From Acidobacteriota bacterium (GTDB taxonomy: Bacteria > Acidobacteriota > Thermoanaerobaculia > UBA5066), in contig JAEUQS010000025.1 of NCBI GenBank assembly GCA_016789625.1, forward strand, positions 1-6,497: a stretch of DNA of 6,497 nucleotides. The letters run 5' to 3'. Numbering within the stretch: position 1 is the stretch's first letter; each line of letters opens with the position of its first letter. The translations under genes and the position numbers were made by a program. The notes beneath the pieces are model-generated. The model made no database searches, was not told where the DNA came from, and saw nothing but the letters and a program-made list of their open reading frames with translations. This document shows, piece after piece, positions 1-5,849 of this stretch.

Positions 1-714
1 GGCGGTGAGCAGGCCCGGCAGCTTGATGTCGAGGCCGAACACGGCCTTGCCGTTCGACTTCTCGGGCGTGTCGAGGCGCTTCACCGGCTTGCCGATGAGG
101 GTCCAGGCTTTCTTGTCCTTGAGCTTCACCTCGGCGGGCGGCGGGAGGGCCGCGGCCTCGGTCGCGAGCTCACCGAACGCGAGCTTCTTCTCGCCGTGGA
201 TCACGACGCCCTTCTCCACGCGGCAGCTCTCGGGCGCGACGCCCCAGCGCTTCGCGGCCGCGGCCACGAGGAGCGTCCGCGCGATCGCGCCCACCTGGCG
301 GTAGCGATCGAACTCCGACCAGGTCGTGGAGGAGCCGCCCGTCATCTGCATGCCGAACGCCGTGTGCGCATAGTCCGCTCCGGCGGGCGCGTGCTCCACC
401 TTGAACCTCGACCAGTCGGCCCCGAGCTCCTCGTTGAGGAGCATGGGCAGCGTCGTCCAGATGCCCTGGCCCATCTCCGAGTGGGAGATGCTCACCGTGA
501 TGGTGCCGTCCGGCGCGATGCGGACGAACGCGTTCGCCTTGGGCAGCCCCTTCTTCGCACCTGGCTCCTGCGCGGCGAGCCGCTTCATGCCCGAGGGCAT
601 CGCGAAGCCAATGAGGAGCCCGCCCCCCGCGACGGCCGCGGTGTGGAGGAACGTGCGGCGCGAGGGCGCCGACAGGGCGGAATGAGGAGACCTCGAGGAC
701 GGGAAGTTCGCCAT
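1..714 (-). CDS. iorB: Molybdopterin-binding large subunit of an isoquinoline 1-oxidoreductase/aldehyde dehydrogenase-type molybdenum hydroxylase (partial, 3' end missing)
   Basis: Only the first 238 codons are in the window; the frame is open to the left edge. Family members are usually about 700-780 residues, so roughly two thirds is missing, including the expected catalytic glutamate region. The N-terminus has a twin-arginine signal: SRRTFL at residues 18-23, then an Ala/Gly-rich hydrophobic stretch (about 24-40) and a possible cleavage site near LAAQ (46-49). Family-like segments follow: SHSEMGQG (77-84), LPMLLNEELGADWS (89-102), TGGSSTTWSEFDRYRQVG (125-142), KRWGVAPESC (155-164) and GKPVKRLDTPEKSNGKAVFG (208-227). 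The enzyme should hydroxylate an N-heterocycle or oxidise an aldehyde in the periplasm using molybdenum cofactor; the substrate cannot be read from this part. ATG at 714 is supported by AGGAGG at 723-728, which lies inside the end of the upstream small-subunit gene. The gap to that gene's stop is three bases, so co-translation is likely. The symbol is by family resemblance only. Confidence 0.9.
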   Translation of the reverse strand, partial: MANFPSSRSPHSALSAPSRRTFLHTAAVAGGGLLIGFAMPSGMKRLAAQEPGAKKGLPKANAFVRIAPDGTITVSISHSEMGQGIWTTLPMLLNEELGADWSRFKVEHAPAGADYAHTAFGMQMTGGSSTTWSEFDRYRQVGAIARTLLVAAAAKRWGVAPESCRVEKGVVIHGEKKLAFGELATEAAALPPPAEVKLKDKKAWTLIGKPVKRLDTPEKSNGKAVFGLDIKLPGLLTA

Positions 715-717
715 CGC

Positions 718-1191
718 TCAGCCCTCCTTCTTCGCGGACGACGCCGTGAGGTCGGCGGCCCGGTGCACGGCCTCGCGGACGCGCTGGTAGGTGCCGCAGC
801 GGCAGACGTTGCCCGACAGCGCCGAGTCGATGTCCGCGTCGGTGGGCTTGGGCTTGGCCCTGAGGAGCGCCACCGTGGCCAGGATCTGGCCCGACTGGCA
901 GAAGCCGCACTGCACCACGTCGATCTCGGCCCACGCCTTCTGCACCGGGTGATCGCCGTTTGCCGAGAGGCCTTCGATCGTCGTGATCTTCTTCCCCGCG
1001 AAGGACGCGGCCGGCCGCACGCACGAGCGCACCGCGCTGCCGTCCACGAGCACCGTGCAGGCGCCGCATTGCGCCATGCCGCAGCCGTACTTGGTGCCCG
1101 TGTAGCCCAGGAGGTCGCGCAGCGCCCAGAGAAGCGGCATGTCGTCCGGGGCCTCGACCTCCAGCTCCTTGCCGTTGACGTTCAGCTTCAT
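718..1191 (-). CDS. iorA: 2Fe-2S small subunit of an isoquinoline 1-oxidoreductase/aldehyde dehydrogenase-type molybdenum hydroxylase
   Basis: A complete 157-residue protein of the usual length for this subunit. It carries two 2Fe-2S clusters that pass electrons from the molybdenum site to an acceptor. The plant-ferredoxin-type domain has ligands Cys37, Cys42, Cys45 and Cys57, in CGMAQCGACTVLVDG and SCVRP. The C-terminal helical domain has Cys95, Cys98, Cys130 and Cys132, in QCGFCQSGQ and NVCRCGTY. All eight expected cysteines are present. There is no signal sequence, so the protein is probably exported bound to the Tat-tagged large subunit encoded three bases downstream. ATG at 1191 has AGGAGG six bases upstream (1198-1203). 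It is the first gene of its operon in view and is divergent from the membrane protein gene at 1296. The cofactor family assignment is firm; the named substrate is not. Confidence 0.95.
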   Translation of the reverse strand: MKLNVNGKELEVEAPDDMPLLWALRDLLGYTGTKYGCGMAQCGACTVLVDGSAVRSCVRPAASFAGKKITTIEGLSANGDHPVQKAWAEIDVVQCGFCQSGQILATVALLRAKPKPTDADIDSALSGNVCRCGTYQRVREAVHRAADLTASSAKKEG

Positions 1192-1295
1192 GCGCGGCCT
1201 CCTCGTGGGAACGCGGAAAGGCTACACCCCGGAAATGAAGTCCATCGATCGAACGACGGGTTGCCTGCTATCGTCGCGCGCCCTCAGGAGGATCG
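1192..1295. promoter_or_regulatory. Divergent intergenic region, presumed to hold two promoters
   Basis: These 104 bases separate the start of the molybdenum hydroxylase operon (minus) from the membrane protein/hydrolase pair (plus), so both promoters are expected here. Each edge has a good ribosome binding site: AGGAGG at 1198-1203 for the minus gene, and AGGAGG at 1286-1291 for the plus gene, four bases before its ATG. I found no convincing -35/-10 pair on either strand. The best plus-strand candidate is TGCTATCGT at 1267-1275, similar to an extended -10, but it has no -35 at the right distance. A short palindrome TCGATCGA lies at 1245-1252; at eight bases it is not strong evidence for an operator. 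Confidence 0.4.
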
Positions 1296-1682
1296 ATGCG
1301 ACGTCTCGGAATCGCCCTCGGAATGGCCTCCGGTCTGATGCTCGTGCTGAGCAGCGCGGCCCACTCCCTCCTCGGCTGGAAGCAGCTCTCGGCCGATATC
1401 GCGAAGACGAACGCGCCGCCCGATCTCGTGCGCGGGCTCGCCATCGGATGGCACTTCGGCGGGCTCGCGATGCTGATCTTCGGCATCCTCGTCCTCGGGC
1501 TCTTCGCGATGGCGCTCCGCGGAAACGCGATTCCGGTCGTTCCCGCCTTCGTCATCTCCATCGGATATCTGGCGTTCGGAATCGGCGCGCTCGCGGTCAC
1601 GGGGTTCGATCCGTTCTTCATGGTCTTCATCGTGCCGGGGCTCCTGCTCCTCGTCGGCGCCTTGCTCGTCCGGAAGTCCTGA
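1296..1682 (+). CDS. Small four-helix integral membrane protein of unknown function
   Basis: A 128-residue protein that I do not recognise with confidence. It has four hydrophobic segments at about residues 5-24, 48-72, 80-102 and 107-125. A short polar stretch (29-45) between the first two contains most of the charged residues. It begins MRR and ends RKS, and basic ends favour cytoplasmic termini. His23 lies at the end of the first helix (SSAAHSLLGW) and His53 in the second (GWHFGG); both sit next to Trp and Gly and could be functional. The ATG at 1296 has AGGAGG four bases upstream, an excellent start. The stop overlaps the next start in TGATG (1680-1684), so it is probably coupled to the YiiX-like hydrolase gene. 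It may anchor or assist that protein, but this is inferred from position only. Confidence 0.85.
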   Translation: MRRLGIALGMASGLMLVLSSAAHSLLGWKQLSADIAKTNAPPDLVRGLAIGWHFGGLAMLIFGILVLGLFAMALRGNAIPVVPAFVISIGYLAFGIGALAVTGFDPFFMVFIVPGLLLLVGALLVRKS

Positions 1683-3043
1683 TGTCCTTCGTGGAGGATC
1701 TCGAGGCCGCGCGGATCTACCGGCGCGGGCTCGCCGAGACCGTGCGGTACGCGTCCTCGCGCACGGATCTCTTTCCACCCGAGCAGCTCCCAGAGAAGCG
1801 CCTCCTCGACCGCGAGCACCGGGAAGCCCTGTGGTCGATCTGGCAGACGTTTCTCGACTACGAGCTCGCGCTCGGAAACCTGGGAAGGAACGCCAGCGTC
1901 TTCGACGAGGAGCACGAGGAGCCGCTCCTCGTCTTCGCGTCCACGCTCTTCGCCCGCTACCGGTTCGCGATGGCGTTCATCGAGCTGGCCGAGAGGGATC
2001 CCAGCCTCCACGTGGTACTGAACGAGGCGATCCCCGAGCTGGGGCTCCCGGCGGGCACGTACGCCGATCTCAAGCTGCGCTTCCTGAACGCGCTCCGCGC
2101 CGCCGAGTTCGGCGCGATCGAGGCGCTCCTCGCGGTGCGGGGCGGCACCTCGTACCCGGAGGTCCGCGCCGGGATCCACGAGGACTCGGACGAGATCGTC
2201 CGGATGGGCTTTCGCCGCGGACCCGTGCTCACCGCGAAGAACGCCGTCTCTGTGCTGAAGGCCGCGGGCTTCGCCGCCTGGTTCCCGGTGCAAACCAAGG
2301 TCGCCGATCTCATGGGCGACCTCAAGGTCTACCGGCAGGACCGCTGCCTGATCACGGAAGCCCAGATCCAGGCCGCGCTCCCCCGCCTCGAGCCCGGCGA
2401 CATCTTTCTCGAGCGGCGCGAGTGGTTCCTCTCGAACGTCGGGCTGCCGGGCTTCTGGCCGCACGCGGCGCTCTACCTCGGAACGGCCGGGGAACGGACC
2501 GCCTTCTTCGGTGACGACTCCTTCGAAACCGATATCGCTTTACGCCACCCCGAGGCCGCGCGGAACGCGGCGATCCCGGAGGCCGGGCACCCGCGGCGCG
2601 TGCTGGAGGCCACGGGCGAGGGCGTCGTCTTCACCAGCCTCGAGCACTCCGCGTCCGCGGATTCCTGGGCCGTGCTGCGTCCTCGGCTGTCGAAGGCCGA
2701 TCGCCGGGCCGCGCTCCTCCGGGCCTTCCGCTTCGCGGGGCGGCCGTATGACTTCAACTTCGACTTCCTCACCGACGACGCCATCGTCTGCAGCGAGCTC
2801 GTCTACAAGGCCTACCGGCCCGGCCTGGACCTTCCGCTCCTCGACATCCTCGGCCGCAAGGCGATGCCGCCCAACGAGCTGGCGCGGCTCTTCGACGCGG
2901 AGGCTCCCTCGCCGTCGCGACAGCTGGATCTCGTGCTCTTCCTCGACGGCAGCGACCGCAGAGGCGGCGCCGAGGAGGCCGGGGAAGACGCCTTCCGCGC
3001 GAGCTGGAAGCGCCCCAAGTGGCACACGCTGACGAGCGCCTAG
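1682..3043 (+). CDS. YiiX/YebB-like permuted papain-fold (NlpC/P60-type) cysteine hydrolase with a long helical N-terminal region
   Basis: 453 residues. The C-terminal part (about 236-425) looks like the YiiX/YebB-like permuted papain-fold family. It opens with LEPGDIFLERREWFLSN (236-252), then has a candidate catalytic histidine in FWPHAALYLG (His261), a GRPYDFNFDF segment (353-362), and a candidate nucleophile in DDAIVCSELVYKAYR (Cys370, with Glu372). Such folds usually act on amide or thioester bonds in peptidoglycan, peptides or lipids; the substrate here is unknown. Residues 1-235 are mostly helical and charged, with no motif I recognise. No signal peptide or membrane span is seen, so it is probably cytoplasmic or attached to a membrane partner. 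ATG at 1682 is chosen because it overlaps the stop of the membrane protein gene in TGATG and protein-like sequence begins there. Its own ribosome site is only GGAAG (1672-1676), suggesting translational coupling. The reading frame stays open upstream, but that part is a shadow of other genes. Confidence 0.85.
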   Translation: MSFVEDLEAARIYRRGLAETVRYASSRTDLFPPEQLPEKRLLDREHREALWSIWQTFLDYELALGNLGRNASVFDEEHEEPLLVFASTLFARYRFAMAFIELAERDPSLHVVLNEAIPELGLPAGTYADLKLRFLNALRAAEFGAIEALLAVRGGTSYPEVRAGIHEDSDEIVRMGFRRGPVLTAKNAVSVLKAAGFAAWFPVQTKVADLMGDLKVYRQDRCLITEAQIQAALPRLEPGDIFLERREWFLSNVGLPGFWPHAALYLGTAGERTAFFGDDSFETDIALRHPEAARNAAIPEAGHPRRVLEATGEGVVFTSLEHSASADSWAVLRPRLSKADRRAALLRAFRFAGRPYDFNFDFLTDDAIVCSELVYKAYRPGLDLPLLDILGRKAMPPNELARLFDAEAPSPSRQLDLVLFLDGSDRRGGAEEAGEDAFRASWKRPKWHTLTSA

Positions 3044-3075
3044 AAAAGCGAAGGGCGGCCGTGTGGCCGCCCTTC
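3044..3075. terminator. Hairpin terminator between convergent genes
   Basis: A perfect 11-base-pair stem, GAAGGGCGGCC (3050-3060) with GGCCGCCCTTC (3065-3075), closes on a GTGT loop. It lies between the stop of the YiiX-like gene (3041-3043) and the stop of the S9 peptidase gene (3098-3100). On the minus strand the stem is followed by GC and then TTTT (complement of 3044-3047), so it resembles an intrinsic terminator for the S9 peptidase transcript. On the plus strand no T run follows (TGCATCC), so it may only protect the 3' end or stop transcription weakly. Confidence 0.8.
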
Positions 3076-3097
3076 TGCATCCGGAACCCGGGACGTT

Positions 3098-5803
3098 CTA
3101 CTGAACGGCCTCGGTCGCCATGGTGGCCGGCGAGCCCGCCGGCTTCGTGAACGTCTTCACGGGCTTCTTCGTGTCCTTCGTGACCCACACGCGCGAGATC
3201 GTGCCGTCCTCACCCTTGAGCGCGACGCGCCAGGTGTCGAACGTCCCCGTCTTCACGGTGACCTTCTCGTCACCCTCGACCTCGAGGGCAACCAGCTTCA
3301 CCTTCTGGGTCCTGACGTCGACGTTGCGGTACGACGCCGTGTAGCCGGCCGCGAGAGGAAGGGCCGCGACGACCTCGTAGGTGCCCGCGCCCTCCGCGAA
3401 GATGGGGCCGTCGAGGTCGATCGAGAACGGCTTCGCGGGGCCGCCCATGGCCGTCGAGCCCTCGATCTTGCCGCCCTTGACCTCGTACTCGATGGTGGCG
3501 GGACCCTGCTGGATCGAGCGCTTGAGCACCGTGAGCGTGGCCTTGTCGAGCACGGTCGAGTCCTTCATGGCGCCCATCGGGAGAACCGCGCTCTCGGTGA
3601 CGACGAACGTGGCGCCTTCGGCCTTGATCTCGCGCGAGATGTCCATGGGCATCTGCTGCTCGCCCATCTGGAGGAGTCCGGCGAACTTGGAGGAGCCGGC
3701 GGTGAGAGTGCCCGCGAGCTTCGGGGCGTCCTTGCCCGCCGCGGCGGCCTTCTTGGCCAGAACGACGGTCTTGGGGTCCACGGTGATCTCGGCGAGGCGC
3801 TTCTCGACCTCGGGCGTCATCGTCGTCTGGGCCTTGCCGCCCACGTGCTTGGCGAGGAACTTCTCGGCGGCCGCGATCCAGGCCATGTTGTTCACGGGGC
3901 GCTGGAATCCGTGGCCCTCGTCGGGCGCCACGATGTACTCCACCGGGAAGCCGCGGTCGCGGAGCGCGATGACGATCTGGTCCGACTCGGCCTGCTTCAC
4001 GCGCGGGTCGTTCGCGCCCTGCACGACGAGGAGCGGCGTCTTGATCTTGGCCGCCGCGGTGAGCGGCGACTGCGCGACGAGCTTCGCCTTGCCCTCGGGC
4101 TTCGTGGGGTCGCCCATGCGCACGTGGAACAGCTTGCGGATGGATTCCCAGTACGGCGGGATCGAATCGAGGAGCGTGAGGAGGTTCGAGGGCCCGACGA
4201 GCGAAACGCCGGCCGCATAGACGTCGGGCGTGAACGCCACGCCCGCGAGGGTCGCGTAGCCGCCGTAGGAGCCGCCCATGATCACGACGCGCTTCGGATC
4301 GGCGATGCCCTGCGCGACGAGGTACTTGACGCCCCAGGTGAGGTCGTCCTGCATCTTCTCGCCCCACTGTCCGTTACCGGCGTCGAGGAACTTCTTGCCG
4401 TAGCCCGTGGAGCCGCGGAAGTTGGAGGAGAGCACCGCGTAGCCGCGGTTCGACCAGAACTGCGCGTAAGGGTTGTAGCCCCAGGAGTCACGCGCCCAGG
4501 GGCCGCCGTGGGGGAACAGGATCACGGGCAGGTTCTTGCCCGAGGAGCCCTTCGGGATCGTGAGGTACCCGGGGATCTCGAGGCCGTCCGACGACTTGTA
4601 CCGGATGGGCTTCATGGGCGAGAGCGCGGCGCGGGGCAGCTTCTCGCGGACCTTGTACTGGAGCGTCAGGCCCCGGCTCTTGCGGTCGAACAGGTAGACC
4701 TCGCCGGGCTCGACGTCGCTCGAGGTCACCACGAGCGAGAGCGTTTCGTCCTTGGTCTGGGACACCGGGGTGATCTCGCGCCCCGGGAACTTGCCCTTGA
4801 GGAAGTCGTAGTCGGCCTTCCACTGGGCGTTCCTCCAGAGGAAGCGGGTCTTGTCGTCTTCGTAGGTCGTGCCCACGAGCTCGTCGGTGAGGTCGGAGAA
4901 GATCGCGTTTCCGAAGTCGACGCGCTTCTGGGGATCGCTCTCGACGAGCTCTTCCTTCCCGGACTCGGGGTCGAGGAGCGCCAGCCGTCCGAGATCCGTG
5001 CCCTTGTTCGTGTCCAGGTAGACGCGCTTGCCGTCCTTGTGGAACCGCACCGGGCCGCAGCTCTCGAGGACGTCACAGGAGTAAACCTTCTTGAAGCCCG
5101 CGTCGGTGACGGTCAGGAACTCGGTGTCGCCGTTGTCGGCCGAGCGCGTCGCGAGACGCGCCTTGCCCGTGAGGTCGAACACCCAGCCGGTGAGGCGTTC
5201 GGTGTTCTCGCGGAGCTTCTTGCGGGCTCCCGTCGAGATCGTCACCTCGTAGAGGTCGTGCCACGCGGCGTCCCGGTCGTTGAGGCCCACGTAGATGACG
5301 TCGGGGTTCGTCTTGGGGACGTCGTAGATGATCGTCCGGACGCCCTTGGCCTCGGTGATGTTGCGCGCGGCCGGGACCTTCGAGCCCTCGGCCGGCTTGG
5401 CGGCGGGGTCCACGGCGTAGACGTTGAAGTTCTCGTCGCCGCCCTGGTCCTGGACAAACAGGATGTACTTGCCGTCCCGGCTCCAGAAGTAGGCCGGCAC
5501 GGGGCGCTTGGTCTCGGCCGTGATGGGCGTCGCCGCCGTGAAGGGATCGCCCGTTTTCTTCACCCAGATGTTGCGGGTGCCGTCGAGCGGCTTCACGAAC
5601 GCGATGAACTTGCCGTCGGGCGAGAGCCGGGCCTGGGAGATCTCGGGATCGCCGAAGAAGATCTCGCGGTCGACGAGCGGCGGCACCTCGGAGTGCGAGG
5701 CCGCGACGGCTACGGACGCCGGCGCCAGCGTGGCGAGCGTCGCGAGTGGCACGAAGAGAGCCGCCCGCAGAACGCGGGCCGGGGACAGGACGTGAGCTTT
5801 CAT
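3098..5803 (-). CDS. Exported S9-family (prolyl oligopeptidase/acylaminoacyl-peptidase type) serine peptidase with an extra C-terminal beta-rich domain
   Basis: 901 residues. A Sec-type signal peptide covers about 1-35: basic residues at 2, 10 and 13, a hydrophobic core, and AVAA near the cleavage site. Residues about 42-395 form a beta-propeller with WD40/TolB-like blades, for example ARLSPDGKFIAFV (58-70) and FWSRDGKYILFV (106-117). The alpha/beta-hydrolase domain (about 400-655) shows ILFPHGGP (428-435), the nucleophile motif GGSYGGYA (Ser512), GANDPRV (Asp599) and DEGHGF (His631), so the catalytic triad is complete. It should cleave short peptides after export. Most S9 enzymes of this type end soon after the catalytic histidine. 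This one continues with a helical linker (about 660-690) and a beta-rich domain (about 695-890) ending in GTFDTWRVAL (853-862) and RVWVTKDTKKPVK (871-883), which reminds me of DUF3108-like domains. The ATG at 5803 is preferred because GAGGAG stands just upstream and a signal peptide follows; the frame's open extension to 6322 overlaps another gene. Probably an operon with the upstream gene. Confidence 0.92.
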   Translation of the reverse strand: MKAHVLSPARVLRAALFVPLATLATLAPASVAVAASHSEVPPLVDREIFFGDPEISQARLSPDGKFIAFVKPLDGTRNIWVKKTGDPFTAATPITAETKRPVPAYFWSRDGKYILFVQDQGGDENFNVYAVDPAAKPAEGSKVPAARNITEAKGVRTIIYDVPKTNPDVIYVGLNDRDAAWHDLYEVTISTGARKKLRENTERLTGWVFDLTGKARLATRSADNGDTEFLTVTDAGFKKVYSCDVLESCGPVRFHKDGKRVYLDTNKGTDLGRLALLDPESGKEELVESDPQKRVDFGNAIFSDLTDELVGTTYEDDKTRFLWRNAQWKADYDFLKGKFPGREITPVSQTKDETLSLVVTSSDVEPGEVYLFDRKSRGLTLQYKVREKLPRAALSPMKPIRYKSSDGLEIPGYLTIPKGSSGKNLPVILFPHGGPWARDSWGYNPYAQFWSNRGYAVLSSNFRGSTGYGKKFLDAGNGQWGEKMQDDLTWGVKYLVAQGIADPKRVVIMGGSYGGYATLAGVAFTPDVYAAGVSLVGPSNLLTLLDSIPPYWESIRKLFHVRMGDPTKPEGKAKLVAQSPLTAAAKIKTPLLVVQGANDPRVKQAESDQIVIALRDRGFPVEYIVAPDEGHGFQRPVNNMAWIAAAEKFLAKHVGGKAQTTMTPEVEKRLAEITVDPKTVVLAKKAAAAGKDAPKLAGTLTAGSSKFAGLLQMGEQQMPMDISREIKAEGATFVVTESAVLPMGAMKDSTVLDKATLTVLKRSIQQGPATIEYEVKGGKIEGSTAMGGPAKPFSIDLDGPIFAEGAGTYEVVAALPLAAGYTASYRNVDVRTQKVKLVALEVEGDEKVTVKTGTFDTWRVALKGEDGTISRVWVTKDTKKPVKTFTKPAGSPATMATEAVQ

Positions 5804-5805
5804 TT

Positions 5806-5839
5806 GACTCCTCAGGGATGCTTTCCCGATCGCGGAGTC
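5806..5839 (-). promoter_or_regulatory. Possible hairpin covering the ribosome binding site of the S9 peptidase gene
   Basis: In the minus-strand transcript, GACUCC (from 5839 to 5834) can pair perfectly with GGAGUC (from 5811 to 5806). An inner four-pair stem, GGGA (5827-5824) with UCCC (5818-5815), encloses the loop AAGCA. The 3' arm contains the GGAG of the ribosome site GAGGAG (5813-5808), four bases before the ATG at 5803. Folding would hide the ribosome site. The stem is short with an unequal internal loop, so it could be chance. No conserved riboswitch core or promoter was seen in the 46-base gap (5804-5849). Confidence 0.35.
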
Positions 5840-5849
5840 TACGAAAGGT

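Noticed and set aside
1245..1252. Palindrome TCGATCGA as a possible operator
   Set aside because: Eight bases is too short to support a binding site alone, and no second copy at a matching spacing was found in the region.
170..1338. Long frames on both strands overlapping the molybdenum hydroxylase genes
   Set aside because: They are Arg/His/Gly-rich shadows. The true frames have intact cysteine ligands, a Tat motif and family motifs.
1139..1681. Upstream extension of the YiiX-like gene to 1139
   Set aside because: That stretch is Arg-rich without domain character and covers the divergent promoter region and the membrane protein gene. The coupled ATG at 1682 explains the start better.
1268..2464. 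Minus-strand 398-codon frame opposite the membrane protein and YiiX-like genes
   Set aside because: It is an antisense shadow with Arg/Glu/Gly-rich composition. The plus-strand genes have recognisable domains and start signals.
3126..3143. Inverted repeat GCCGGC-6-GCCGGC
   Set aside because: It lies inside the S9 coding sequence near its 3' end, encodes ordinary Ala/Gly/Pro codons, and is expected by chance at this base composition.
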